Assembly (NCBI RefSeq): GCF_012516375.2
Contig: NZ_CP051204.2
Location: 3,968,001-4,032,000, forward strand
Origin: Chitinophaga oryzae
GTDB taxonomy: Bacteria > Bacteroidota > Bacteroidia > Chitinophagales > Chitinophagaceae
Reading direction: 5' to 3'
Length of the DNA stretch: 64,000 bases
Below are positions 15,780-25,001 of the stretch, in pieces (the stretch's first letter is position 1; every line of letters starts with the position of its first letter). Position numbers and translations under genes: made by a program. The notes below the pieces were generated by a model. That model was not told where the DNA came from, did no database searches, and saw only the letters and a list, made by a program, of their open reading frames with translations.

Positions 15780-18368
15780 ATGACAGAGCACACGGAAAAT
15801 CAGCAGGAAGGGAGAATTGTCCAGATTAATATCGAGGAACAAATGAAGACGGCCTACATCGATTACTCGATGTCTGTAATCGTGGGTCGTGCCTTGCCCG
15901 ATGTGAGAGATGGTTTAAAGCCTGTACACCGCCGCGTTTTATTTGGAATGAACGAGTTGGGCAACCACAGCAACAAGCCCTACAAGAAGTCAGCGCGTGT
16001 GGTGGGTGAGGTAATGGGTAAGTACCACCCGCATGGTGACGCCTCTATCTATGACACCATTGTACGTCTGGCCCAGCCCTGGAGCATGCGTTATCCCATG
16101 GTGGACGGTCAGGGTAACTTCGGTTCCGTAGACGGTGACATGCCCGCTGCGATGCGTTACACCGAGATCCGTCTTCAGCGTATTGCGGAAGCAATGCTGG
16201 AAGACATCGAAAAGGAAACGGTGGATTTTACCAACAACTTCGACGACACCCTGGAAGAACCCACGGTGTTGCCTACCCGCATTCCGAACCTGCTGGTAAA
16301 CGGCGCTTCCGGTATCGCGGTAGGGATGGCTACCAACATTATGCCCCATAACCTCGCCGAGGTGGTGGACGGCGCCGTTGCCTACATCGACAACCGGGAA
16401 ATCACCATTGAAGAACTGATTAAACATGTGAAAGCCCCCGACTTCCCCACCGGTGGCACTATATATGGTTTTGAAGGCGTTAAACAGGGCTTCGAGACCG
16501 GAAGGGGCAGAGTAGTGGTGAGAGGTAAAATCACCGCGGAAACGGCTAAAAACGGCCGCGAAAGACTGGTGATCTATGAACTGCCCTACCAGATCAACAA
16601 AGCGGTATTGCACCAGAAAATCGCACAGCTGGTCAACGATAAAATCATTGAAGGCATTACCGACGTAAGGGACGAAAGTGACCGCGAAGGGATGCGCCTG
16701 GTGATCGATCTGAAGAAGGAAGCTATTTCCAACGTGATCATCAACCAGCTGTATAAATATTCCGAACTCCAGACTTCCTACGGTATCAACAACGTGGCCC
16801 TGGTGAAAGGCCGTCCGCGTATCCTCAACCTGAAGGAGATGCTGGCCGAATTTATCGACTTCCGCCACGAAGTGGTGGTAAGAAGGACCCGCTTCGACCT
16901 CCGCAAAGCAGAAGAGAAAGCGCACATCCTCGCCGGCTACCTGATCGCACTGGACCACCTGGACGAAGTCATCGCCCTGATCCGCGCCTCCAATACGCCG
17001 GACGTAGCGAGAGACGGCCTGATGAGCCAGTTCGGCCTTTCCGAGATACAGGCCAAAGCCATCCTGGAACTCCGCCTCCAGCGGTTGACCGGCATGGAAC
17101 GCGATAAGATCCGCGCGGAATACGACGAGGTGATGAAACTCATCGCCTGGTTGAAAGACGTTCTCAATGACGAAGGTCTCCGTATGAAGATCATCAAGGA
17201 AGAACTGGAAGAGGTGAAAAAGAAATTCGGTGACGAACGTAAAACCGAAATACAGTACCTGGCCAGCGAAATGAGGATCGAAGATATCATCGCGGAAGAA
17301 GACGTGGTGATCACCATCTCCCACCTCGGCTATATCAAACGCACTTCTGCCTATGACTACCGTCAGCAGAAACGCGGCGGCCGCGGCGCCATCGGCGGCA
17401 GGACCCGTGACGAGGACTATATCGAACACCTGTTCGTGGCCTCTACGCACCACACCATGCTGTTCTTCACCGAAAAAGGACGCTGCTACTGGCTGAAAGT
17501 ATATGAAATACCGGAAGGCGAGAAGAGCGGCAAAGGACGCGCTATCCAGAACATGATCCAGCTGCCCGGCGACGATAAGATCCGCGCCATCATCGACATC
17601 AAGGACCTGGGTGACAAAGACTTTATCAACAACCACTATATCGTTCTCTGTACCAAAAAAGGTATCATCAAAAAAACGCTGCTGGAAGAATTCTCCCGTC
17701 CACGCCAGAACGGTGTAAACGCTATCACCATCAACGAAGGGGACCAGCTCCTGGAAGCCAAACTGACCACCGGCGACAGCCAGATCATGATGGCCATCCA
17801 GAGCGGCCGCGCCATCCGCTTCCCCGAAAATACCGTGCGTGACACCGGTCGCGGCGCCATCGGCGTAAGAGGTATTGAAGTGGACAGCGAGAAAGACGAG
17901 GTAGTTGGTATGATTTGTGTTAACAAAGACGACGAATCTCGGACAGTGCTCGTGGTTTCTGAAAAAGGCTTCGGTAAACGGACCAATATTGAAGAATACC
18001 GTATCACCAACAGGGGCGGTAAAGGCGTGAAAACCATCAATATCACCGAAAAAACCGGTAACCTGATCGCCATCCTCGACGTAACGGAGAAGCACGACCT
18101 GATGATCACCTGTAAGTCCGGCATCACCATCCGCATGGCCGTGGCCGATATCCGCGAAGCAGGACGCGCCACACAGGGTGTTCGCCTGATCCGCCTGGAC
18201 GACGCTGATGAAATTGCAGCAGTAGCCCGTCTGGACGAACAGGAAGAAGAACCTACAGAAGGAGTGGAAGGAGAAGAAAGCACTGTAGCCAACGACAGCA
18301 CTTCCGCCACCGACACTGGCACCGAACAGGATACTGTAGCGGAAGAACCTGAAACTCCGCAGGAATAG
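15780..18368 (+). CDS. gyrA: DNA gyrase subunit A
   Basis: An 862-residue type IIA topoisomerase subunit that cuts and rejoins DNA during negative supercoiling. Features include the N-terminal [20 protein letters not shown], the quinolone region [19 protein letters not shown] (83-101), and the catalytic tyrosine in [15 protein letters not shown]. The C-terminal beta-pinwheel contains the GyrA box [12 protein letters not shown], needed for DNA wrapping, which favours GyrA over ParC. The protein ends in an acidic, low-complexity tail rich in Glu, Thr and Ser (last about 45 residues). Ala88 is at the position of E. coli Ser83; Asp92 corresponds to Asp87. Confidence 0.97.
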   Translation: MTEHTENQQEGRIVQINIEEQMKTAYIDYSMSVIVGRALPDVRDGLKPVHRRVLFGMNELGNHSNKPYKKSARVVGEVMGKYHPHGDASIYDTIVRLAQPWSMRYPMVDGQGNFGSVDGDMPAAMRYTEIRLQRIAEAMLEDIEKETVDFTNNFDDTLEEPTVLPTRIPNLLVNGASGIAVGMATNIMPHNLAEVVDGAVAYIDNREITIEELIKHVKAPDFPTGGTIYGFEGVKQGFETGRGRVVVRGKITAETAKNGRERLVIYELPYQINKAVLHQKIAQLVNDKIIEGITDVRDESDREGMRLVIDLKKEAISNVIINQLYKYSELQTSYGINNVALVKGRPRILNLKEMLAEFIDFRHEVVVRRTRFDLRKAEEKAHILAGYLIALDHLDEVIALIRASNTPDVARDGLMSQFGLSEIQAKAILELRLQRLTGMERDKIRAEYDEVMKLIAWLKDVLNDEGLRMKIIKEELEEVKKKFGDERKTEIQYLASEMRIEDIIAEEDVVITISHLGYIKRTSAYDYRQQKRGGRGAIGGRTRDEDYIEHLFVASTHHTMLFFTEKGRCYWLKVYEIPEGEKSGKGRAIQNMIQLPGDDKIRAIIDIKDLGDKDFINNHYIVLCTKKGIIKKTLLEEFSRPRQNGVNAITINEGDQLLEAKLTTGDSQIMMAIQSGRAIRFPENTVRDTGRGAIGVRGIEVDSEKDEVVGMICVNKDDESRTVLVVSEKGFGKRTNIEEYRITNRGGKGVKTINITEKTGNLIAILDVTEKHDLMITCKSGITIRMAVADIREAGRATQGVRLIRLDDADEIAAVARLDEQEEEPTEGVEGEESTVANDSTSATDTGTEQDTVAEEPETPQE

Positions 18369-18403
18369 TATTCACAACAGACGGAAAAATTTAACCCGCT
18401 CAT

Positions 18404-18437
18404 GGCAGGAGGTGCCCCTCAAAAGGTGTCTCCTGCC
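18404..18437 (+). terminator. Hairpin after gyrA, possible terminator
   Basis: GGCAGGAG (18404-18411) and CTCCTGCC (18430-18437) form an 8-bp GC stem with further imperfect pairing inside. No U-run follows at once (TAAACTGATAAAAAAAG), so it is only a possible terminator. Confidence 0.5.
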
Positions 18438-18548
18438 TAAACTGATAAAAAAAGTACGGCCGGCTTTAGTGGTAACGATGAGTCCGATTGTATTGGATTA
18501 TTGGGAGCACCATACTCTTATTGTAATCAGCAACTAAAAACTAGAGAC

Positions 18549-19802
18549 ATGAAAAAATTATTGGTATCTCTTCTCTTTTGTACGGCCGGCGTATCGGTGA
18601 TGGCCCAGAGAGCAAAAGTAAGCAGCGCAGATGAGAACCTGAAGAAACAAGACCTGGAGAAAGCCAAAGCAGATATCGATGCAGCGTTACAGCATGAAAA
18701 AACCAAAAACGATGCAAAGACATGGCTGGTAAACGGCAAGATCCTGGAAGCAATGGGCACCAAACAAAAAAGCGCAAACCTCGCCCTCGAAGCCTATGCT
18801 TCTTTCAAAAAAGCACTGGAAATTGATCCTAAAATGAAAGAAGCCATCCTGGAGATGAGCGGACCAATGTTCAACGTATACGCTACTGTAGCCAACGCCG
18901 GTTACGGTTTCCTCAACGAACAGAAATGGGATTCCTCCCTGGTGGATTTCAAACACGCCTTTGAAATCGCTGAATTCTACAACAGCAAAAACCTGGGCAC
19001 CACTATCCCTACCGATACCGCACTGACTTTCTACACCGGTTACGCTGCTAACCAGGCTAACAAGAAAGATGATGCCTTCACTTACCTGAAAAAAGCCGCT
19101 GACCTGCAGTTCAAAGGCGAACCTGCACTGTACGTAGTACTGGGCCAGCTGTATGAAGAAAAAGGCGACCAGGCCAACTGGCTCAAAACCATCGAACAGG
19201 GTAAAGCTTTATTCCCTAAGGATAAACGCTTCAACGATATGGAAATGGCTTTCTACAGCAAAACCGGTAAAACCAACGAATTACTGTCCATGCTGGAAAA
19301 GAAAATGGCCGATAATCCTAACGACGAAGCAGCTGTACTGGACTACGCTATCCGTGTAGACAACCTCGCCAATCCCCGCGACGAAAAAGGTAACGACGCT
19401 CCGAAACCGGCTAACTACGAAGAGCTGATCGGTAAAGCAGAAGCTGCCTATAAAAAAGTACTGGAGCTGAACGCTAACGACGCCACTGCCAATTTCCAGC
19501 TGGGCGCACTGTACTTCAACAAAGCCGTTGTGTTCAACAAACAGCTGAATGAACTGGACAGCAAACAACAGACTTCTCCTAAAGCTAAAGAACTGCAGGG
19601 TAAAGTAGAAGGTCTGATGAACCAGGCATTGCCTTTCTTCGAGAAAGCTGACGCCAGCTTCACTGCTAAAGCCAGCAGCCTCGATGCAGGTGACAAACAG
19701 ACTTACGAAAGCTGCCTGTACGCGCTGCAGAAAATCTACGCTATCAAAAACCAGACTGCGAAAGTGGAAGAAGTGAAAAAGAAACTGGACGCACTGAAAT
19801 AG
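18549..19802 (+). CDS. Secreted tetratricopeptide repeat protein
   Basis: A 417-residue protein with a signal peptide (MKKLLVSLLFCTAGVSVMAQ). The mature part is helical TPR-like sequence: KQDLEKAKADIDAALQHEKT, LALEAYASFKKALEIDPKMK, ALYVVLGQLYEEKGDQANWL, and AEAAYKKVLELNANDATANF with LGALYFNKAV. It is very rich in Lys and Ala with a strongly biased, highly expressed-looking codon choice. It probably acts as a periplasmic scaffold; the partner is unknown. A strong terminator follows. Confidence 0.85.
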   Translation: MKKLLVSLLFCTAGVSVMAQRAKVSSADENLKKQDLEKAKADIDAALQHEKTKNDAKTWLVNGKILEAMGTKQKSANLALEAYASFKKALEIDPKMKEAILEMSGPMFNVYATVANAGYGFLNEQKWDSSLVDFKHAFEIAEFYNSKNLGTTIPTDTALTFYTGYAANQANKKDDAFTYLKKAADLQFKGEPALYVVLGQLYEEKGDQANWLKTIEQGKALFPKDKRFNDMEMAFYSKTGKTNELLSMLEKKMADNPNDEAAVLDYAIRVDNLANPRDEKGNDAPKPANYEELIGKAEAAYKKVLELNANDATANFQLGALYFNKAVVFNKQLNELDSKQQTSPKAKELQGKVEGLMNQALPFFEKADASFTAKASSLDAGDKQTYESCLYALQKIYAIKNQTAKVEEVKKKLDALK

Positions 19803-19834
19803 TAAATAGCATATACATTATAATTGAGAAAAAG

Positions 19835-19860
19835 TCCGCCGGCAACGGCGGATTTTTTTT
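19835..19860 (+). terminator. Intrinsic terminator after the secreted TPR gene
   Basis: TCCGCCG (19835-19841) and CGGCGGA (19846-19852) form a 7-bp GC stem with a GCAA tetraloop, followed by eight T residues. Confidence 0.92.
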
Positions 19861-19902
19861 GTCCGTACATACCGGAATACCGGCGCTGAAGCCCGTGCAA
19901 AA

Positions 19903-19938
19903 AAAGAATAGCTCCGGGTAGCCCCGGAGCTATTCTTT
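19903..19938. terminator. Perfect 16-bp hairpin, bidirectional terminator
   Basis: Arms 19903-19918 and 19923-19938 are perfect 16-bp complements with a 4-base loop. The arms start with A residues and end with T residues on both strands, so it can terminate either way; it sits 25 bases past the stop of the minus-strand Ala/Lys-rich gene. Confidence 0.88.
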
Positions 19939-19963
19939 AACTCAAACGCTGTATAATGGTAAA

Positions 19964-20167
19964 TTAAGCGGCTTTCTTAGCAGCAGGCTTAGCTTCTGCT
20001 TTTTTGTGCTCGTGATGTGCTTTCTTGGTAGAGTCAGCAGCTGGTTTAGCTTCAGCTTTCGCTTCAGTTTTAGCTTTTTCTTTCTTTGCAGGTTTAGCAG
20101 CAGGAGCCTGTGCAAAAGCAGCAGCAGAAATGCTCAGTACCAGTGCGGCAGCGATAATTTTTTTCAT
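19964..20167 (-). CDS. Small Ala/Lys-rich secreted protein
   Basis: A 67-residue protein with a signal peptide (MKKIIAAALVLSISAAAFAQ) and a mature part of about 47 residues made almost only of Ala, Lys, Pro, Glu, Asp/Ser/Thr and a few His (KKAHHEHKKAEAKPAAKKAA at the C-terminus). It resembles histone H1-like low-complexity tails, but the signal peptide argues for a periplasmic or surface location, and the HHEH cluster could bind metal. It stands alone between two terminator hairpins and the kinase operon. I do not recognise a family. Confidence 0.72.
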   Translation of the reverse strand: MKKIIAAALVLSISAAAFAQAPAAKPAKKEKAKTEAKAEAKPAADSTKKAHHEHKKAEAKPAAKKAA

Positions 20168-20322
20168 GATGATTGTCTTTTTAAATGATTAATGATGTTT
20201 TGTTCAGTATTGTGATGTAAAAATAATGCCGGTAACGACGCAGGAAGGGCGCGTTTCGGTGAACCGGGTATTACTGTCGTTGAAAAAGGAAAAATGAACG
20301 GTCGTACCGGGAGATGACCGCC

Positions 20323-22521
20323 TTAAATCGTGATGTCTATCGCTTCCTGTATGGCCTGTAAACACAGCTGTTTCAGGGTATAGAACAGTTCGTTGGCCGT
20401 ATCGGCGTTGTAGTTATTTTCATCGGTCTGCTCCAGCTGCTCCAGGATAGGGTAGAGGTGCGTTTCCAGCCCCGTAAAAGACACGGTCGTTTTCAGGTTG
20501 TGCGCAGTAGCGCGGATGCTCACCGGGTCGCTGATAGCGATCGCATTTTTCAGCATGGCCAGGTCTTCCGGCAGCTGTGTGATAAACTGCTGCAGCATGT
20601 TTTTTTCAAAGGACTTATCGCCTTTGGAAAGGTCCCGCAGGTATTGCATATTCAGCAGGCGGGTATGTCCGTTTTCCGGCACATAGGCGCCGGCGGGCGG
20701 CATTTCGCGGGAAGAGAACTTGCCGGTATACACCTGGACCATGCGATACAGCGTATTCTCATCGATCGGCTTGGAGATATAATCGTTCATGCCCATCTGC
20801 AAACATTTCTCCCTTTCTCCTTCCATAGCATGCGCCGTCATGGCGATGACGGGAATGTTGGAATGCATCTCTTTGCGGATGTGGGCAATGGCGGAATAGC
20901 CATCCATCTCCGGCATTTGTATATCCATCAGCACCAGGTCGAAGGCCTGTTTTTCCAGCGCCTGAAGCGCTTCCCTGCCATTGTTGACGATCCGGTACTG
21001 CAGTTGCCAGTTGCCGAGCAAATGCCGCAGCAGGTTCTGGTTCATACGGTTGTCTTCCGCCACCAGTAACCATACGTTAGGGTGTATAGGCAGCGGGTCT
21101 TTTTCTGTATATAAGGTATCGGTATTCTCCGGCATCATTTCCCCCAGCATGTAAGGCAGTTCCACTTTGAAGGCCGTGCCGCTGCCGGGCGTACTTTCTA
21201 CAGAGATGAAACCGTTCTGCAGTTCTATCAGTTGTTTGACGATGGTAAGCCCGAGGCCTGTTCCGCCGTACTTGCGGGTGGTAGAGGCTTCGGCCTGGTT
21301 AAACCGGTCGAAGATACTGTCCAGCTGCGCTGCCTCGATGCCAATGCCGGTGTCTCTCACGGTGAAGAGTATACGAACATTTTTGTCTTCCGACCATGTC
21401 CTTGTCACATGGATGTCCACTTCCCCTTCAGCGGTGAATTTGATGGCGTTGCTGGTCAGGTTGACCAGCACCTGGGTGAGGCGCATCACATCGCCATAGA
21501 GAATGTCGGGCACCTCGTCCGCTATGCTGATATTGAGCTGCAGCGCTTTTTCTTCCGCTTTGGCGCGGAAGAGGGTGTCGATGGAGTGCAGTACGCCGCG
21601 GAGGCTGAAAGAAGTGGCTTCAATACGCATCATGCCGGACTCTATTTTGGAGATGTCCAGGATGTCGTTGATGATTTCGAGGAGGTTACGGCCGGCGCCG
21701 GAGATAGCGTTGACGTATTCTCTTGATTTGTCGTTCAGGGGCTGGGCCTGCAGCAGGTGTGTGAAGCCGAGCACGGCATTCATGGGGGTACGGATCTCAT
21801 GGCTCATATTGGCCAGGAACTGGTCCTTCACGGCGGCCAGGTTTTTCTCCTGGCGCTGCGATTCATCCAGCGCTTCTATAAGTTGCTCCTGCCGGTGGAT
21901 GCGGCTGGTGATATAAAGAAAGGCCAGCAGGCTGGTGAGGCAGGCAAAAAGCACCAGCACGGTGCCCCAGCTCTGTGCTTTCTGTCCGCTGGTATCAATG
22001 AGGCGGGTGGTGCGGTTCACTTCTGTTTGCCGCGTGGTGTCCAGCTGGTGGAGGATATTGGTGATGGCTTCTCCCAGTCTTTTGCCCCGCTGGTTGTTGA
22101 TCATTTTTTCAGCGGCGCTTTTCCCGCTGCTGTAGAAGGTATCCAGTATCAGCAGGTTGAAACTGTTTTTCTCGTCCACGAGGTAATTGAGCTGGGTGAG
22201 CAGTTTTTCGGTGCTGTCGTTTTTAACGATTTTATTGATTTCTTTCAGGTCGGATTTGATGACGGCGATTTCCACCTCAATGCCGGTGATATGCGTAGTG
22301 TCGCGGGAGATAACGGCGCCGCGCACTTTGCTGTCTGTTTTGGCAAGAGAGGTTTGCAGCTTCTGGATTTCGTTTTTGACGTTGAGTTCCTGCAGCAGCT
22401 GTTCATTACCGGAAATAAGCTTCCGGATGTTTTTGGCCGAATTGAACTGCAATACCACGAACAAAATCATCCCTGTGATGAACAGGCCCAGCAGGTAATA
22501 TTTTATTCTTTTCGGCTGCAT
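20323..22521 (-). CDS. Hybrid sensor histidine kinase with receiver and HPt domains
   Basis: A 732-residue membrane phosphorelay protein. Transmembrane helix 1 is near residues 9-28 and helix 2 (VLVLFACLTSLLAFLYIT) near 190-208; between them is a helical periplasmic sensor resembling CHASE3. Then HisKA (FLANMSHEIRTPMNAVLGFT), HATPase_c (VRDTGIGIEAAQ, KYGGTGLGLTIV), a receiver (LVLMDIQMPEMDGY with the phosphorylated Asp), and a C-terminal HPt domain (SIRATAHNLKTT). A TTG at 22557 would add 12 residues; the ATG at 22521 is preferred. The gene is downstream of a LytTR regulator on the same strand (122-base gap). Confidence 0.92.
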   Translation of the reverse strand: MQPKRIKYYLLGLFITGMILFVVLQFNSAKNIRKLISGNEQLLQELNVKNEIQKLQTSLAKTDSKVRGAVISRDTTHITGIEVEIAVIKSDLKEINKIVKNDSTEKLLTQLNYLVDEKNSFNLLILDTFYSSGKSAAEKMINNQRGKRLGEAITNILHQLDTTRQTEVNRTTRLIDTSGQKAQSWGTVLVLFACLTSLLAFLYITSRIHRQEQLIEALDESQRQEKNLAAVKDQFLANMSHEIRTPMNAVLGFTHLLQAQPLNDKSREYVNAISGAGRNLLEIINDILDISKIESGMMRIEATSFSLRGVLHSIDTLFRAKAEEKALQLNISIADEVPDILYGDVMRLTQVLVNLTSNAIKFTAEGEVDIHVTRTWSEDKNVRILFTVRDTGIGIEAAQLDSIFDRFNQAEASTTRKYGGTGLGLTIVKQLIELQNGFISVESTPGSGTAFKVELPYMLGEMMPENTDTLYTEKDPLPIHPNVWLLVAEDNRMNQNLLRHLLGNWQLQYRIVNNGREALQALEKQAFDLVLMDIQMPEMDGYSAIAHIRKEMHSNIPVIAMTAHAMEGEREKCLQMGMNDYISKPIDENTLYRMVQVYTGKFSSREMPPAGAYVPENGHTRLLNMQYLRDLSKGDKSFEKNMLQQFITQLPEDLAMLKNAIAISDPVSIRATAHNLKTTVSFTGLETHLYPILEQLEQTDENNYNADTANELFYTLKQLCLQAIQEAIDITI

Positions 22522-22643
22522 GACATTATTAACGCTAATGAAGGAAAGGCGGTTCAAAATACGATAATAAAGGTCGGCGTATTTAATTTATTGTTCAACG
22601 GGCGATAGGTATCGGTCAAAACGGGGAAATGGTCGTTCAACTG

Positions 22644-23339
22644 TTAAAGAAAGTTTAATTTATTGTTGAGGGCCGCTTTGTAGGTGTCTGCCACCGGAAT
22701 GACATTTTTTTGAATGATGATATTACCGTCTTCGATGCTTTCTATTTTGTCCAGCGCCACCATGTAGGAGCGATGTACGCGCATGAACTTACTGGCCGGT
22801 AATTTTTCTTCCAGCGCTTTGAGGGTGGTATGGATGGCGTGGAATTTCTGTGCGGTGAATAGCTTTACATAATCGCCCATGGCTTCGAGGAAGAGGATGT
22901 CTTCCGTCCTTATTTTTTTGAGGACGCCGTTGTCGCGGATAAAGACAAACTCCGTATCGGACACCTGTATTTCGCGGTGGTTGCTGTCAATGATTTCGCG
23001 GGCTTTTTCAATGGCCTGGATAAAGCGTGCCGGGCTGACCGGTTTGATGAGGTAATCTGCTACATTCAGCTCGAAAGCCTCTACAGCATAGTCTTTGTTG
23101 ACCGTCGTAAAAATGATGAGAGGCCTTTGCTTACCCAGGTTGCGGGTCAGTTCGAGGCCGCTCATGCCCGGCATTTCGATATCGAGCAGCAGCAGGTCTA
23201 TCTTTTCCTTCCGGATCAGGTTATAGGCTTCCATGGCGCTGCTGCATTCGCCGGTCACATGCAGTTGTTCCACATGGCTGGCCAGTTGCTTCATGGCTGT
23301 GCGTGCGAGTTTGTTATCGTCTACTATCAGGCAGTTCAT
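22644..23339 (-). CDS. LytTR-family response regulator
   Basis: A 231-residue DNA-binding response regulator (LytR/AlgR class). The receiver domain starts NCLIVDDNKLARTAMKQLA and has the phosphoacceptor in LLLLDIEMPGMSGLELTRNL; the switch Lys lies in ADYLIKPVSPARF. The LytTR domain occupies about residues 130-231 (FVFIRDNGVLKKIRTEDILF, KLPASKFMRVHRSYMVALDK). Such regulators usually pair with 7TM or 5TM-type LytS kinases, so pairing with the HPt-containing hybrid kinase downstream is notable but only positional. Confidence 0.94.
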   Translation of the reverse strand: MNCLIVDDNKLARTAMKQLASHVEQLHVTGECSSAMEAYNLIRKEKIDLLLLDIEMPGMSGLELTRNLGKQRPLIIFTTVNKDYAVEAFELNVADYLIKPVSPARFIQAIEKAREIIDSNHREIQVSDTEFVFIRDNGVLKKIRTEDILFLEAMGDYVKLFTAQKFHAIHTTLKALEEKLPASKFMRVHRSYMVALDKIESIEDGNIIIQKNVIPVADTYKAALNNKLNFL

Positions 23340-23449
23340 GCGGCTAATTTAGGAACAAATGATAATATAAAATCATCTGCACCGCTACGGGAGCGCAGTT
23401 TTTTTCGCCGGCTTTTGTTGTATATTCCGGAACAAATTCCCCTGTTATC

Positions 23450-23911
23450 ATGAAAGCTTTTCTCTTATCCGGTCTGCTGATGTTGCTCGTGACTGCCGGG
23501 AATGCACAAACCCCCACAGCGGCAGATTTTCCGAAGTTGCACTGGCTGGAAGGCACGTGGACAAAGAAGGCGTCCAGGCCCGGCAGGACGGGGTTTGAGC
23601 AGTGGGAGCGGTTATCCGGTACTGCGATGAAGGGCATCGGTGTCACGATGAAGGAGAAGGATACCCTCTTTAAAGAAGGGCTGCAATTGCAGGCGAAAGC
23701 GCATGCATTGTATTATGTGGCCGACGTAGCTGAAAACAAAGGGCTGGTCTGGTTTAAAATCACGGCCATCACTGCTGATGGCTTTACCTGCGAAAACCCC
23801 GCGCACGATTTTCCCCAAAAGATCGTGTATCAAAAGACGGACGATCAACTGAAAGTGACGATTTCCGGCGATGGCAAGTCTATCGATTTTTTCTTTGAGA
23901 AGAAGCCGTGA
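23450..23911 (+). CDS. DUF6265 family secreted protein
   Basis: A 153-residue protein with signal peptide MKAFLLSGLLMLLVTAGNAQ. The mature part has the LHWLEGTWTKK opening, a WERLSGTAMKGIGVTMKEKD stretch, VADVAENKGLVWFKIT and NPAHDFPQKIVYQKT, matching DUF6265 (a lipocalin-like beta fold, function unknown). Its stop codon directly abuts the stop of the convergent phosphotransferase gene with no base between. Confidence 0.82.
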   Translation: MKAFLLSGLLMLLVTAGNAQTPTAADFPKLHWLEGTWTKKASRPGRTGFEQWERLSGTAMKGIGVTMKEKDTLFKEGLQLQAKAHALYYVADVAENKGLVWFKITAITADGFTCENPAHDFPQKIVYQKTDDQLKVTISGDGKSIDFFFEKKP

Positions 23912-24943
23912 CTATTTCCAGTATGTATTGGCCAGGTGCCGTAGCAGCCCGGTGAACAGCTTTAGGTGTCCCGGTTGTACGAAGGCATGAAACTGGTCGT
24001 GGGTGGTATGAAAACCCATATAAAACAGCCACCATCCGAGCGAGATGAAGGGTATTGCTTCCAGTGCTGCTTCATCAAGGGGCCGATGTTCGCGGTAAGC
24101 ATCCAGCAGCAGCTGATACTGCCGGTCGGCTTCGTCCTGTGTCATCCTTTTGGTGTATACCTCCAGCGAGAGGTACTGCCAGAAGGAAGCAATATCATTC
24201 ACCAGCCAGCCATATCCCATAAAGTCGAAGTCAAACAGCGTGATACTGTTTGCATCGAAGTGCATGTTTTTCGGAAGGAAGTCGAAGTGGCAATATCCCA
24301 TCGGCAATTCTTTCATGGCTGACAGTCTCGCCGCGGCCGTGGCGGCAGCCTGTTGCAGCCACGTGTAATCTTCAGCGTTATTGGCGAAGAAGGGCTGCAG
24401 CAGGGTAAGCGGCCGGACGAACATACTCTCTTCATTAAATTCCCACCTGGCTTTTACGGGACTGAAAGCGGCGGAAACCTGGTGAAAACGTGCCATTTCC
24501 CTGCCCAGCAGCTGGCACTGCTGATCGTTCAGTAATCTCACCGGGTGCCCGGGTGCATAGCTGAACAACACCGCGCATCTTTCGCCCTCCACGGCGTTCA
24601 GCTGCTGAATGGTTTCTCCGGCTATGTCCTGCAGTGGGTAGGATACCGATACCTCCGCGGCTTTCAGCGCCTGCAGCAGGGCTACTTCTTCCTGTATCTG
24701 CGGCAGGCTGCGGTGCGTGGAGCGGTACACCCGGAGTATAAAGCGGTCTGCGGATGTCCGGGCCAGGTAAGTATCGCCGACGCCGCGGACCAGCAGCTGG
24801 CACTGTACATCTTCCAGCGCGTATTTTTCGGAGAGGAAGGCGGATAAAGCGGAGGGGCAGAGGGTGGAATAAGTGGCGGGAAAAACAGTTTTCATCCCGT
24901 AAAGATATTCATCTTCCCCGAGTGTTTTTTTAACAGATAACAT
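23912..24943 (-). CDS. Aminoglycoside phosphotransferase (APH)-like kinase
   Basis: A 343-residue protein of the APH/choline-kinase fold. The N-lobe shows QLLVRGVGDTYLARTSADRF and LRVYRSTHR. The catalytic segment is GYCHFDFLPKNMHFD (the family's HxDxxxxN: His, Asp and Asn are all present) and the metal-binding segment LFDFDFMGYGW. Phosphotransferases of this type act on small alcohols, homoserine or antibiotics; nothing here fixes the substrate. An internal ATG at 24895 (MKTVFPATYS) is an alternative start giving 327 residues. Confidence 0.83.
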   Translation of the reverse strand: MLSVKKTLGEDEYLYGMKTVFPATYSTLCPSALSAFLSEKYALEDVQCQLLVRGVGDTYLARTSADRFILRVYRSTHRSLPQIQEEVALLQALKAAEVSVSYPLQDIAGETIQQLNAVEGERCAVLFSYAPGHPVRLLNDQQCQLLGREMARFHQVSAAFSPVKARWEFNEESMFVRPLTLLQPFFANNAEDYTWLQQAAATAAARLSAMKELPMGYCHFDFLPKNMHFDANSITLFDFDFMGYGWLVNDIASFWQYLSLEVYTKRMTQDEADRQYQLLLDAYREHRPLDEAALEAIPFISLGWWLFYMGFHTTHDQFHAFVQPGHLKLFTGLLRHLANTYWK

Positions 24944-24975
24944 ATTTGATAAATAAATAATTATATATAATTACA

Positions 24976-24983
24976 TATATTTG
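24976..24983 (+). promoter_or_regulatory. Bacteroidota -7 promoter element
   Basis: TATATTTG, a perfect TAnnTTTG match, 18 bases before the ATG at 25002, in a very AT-rich 58-base gap. A TTG at 24981 inside the element is in frame with the gene but is unlikely to be its start. Confidence 0.68.
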
Positions 24984-25001
24984 AAATATATAATTAATAA
25001 G

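Noticed and set aside
15990..18095. A 701-residue open frame on the minus strand inside gyrA
   Set aside because: It is antisense to a fully conserved gyrA, has His/Phe/Val-rich composition typical of complementary reading and no recognisable domain.
19964..20167. Ala/Lys-rich small protein as a histone H1-like nucleoid protein
   Set aside because: It starts with a clear signal peptide, so it is probably exported and not DNA-bound.
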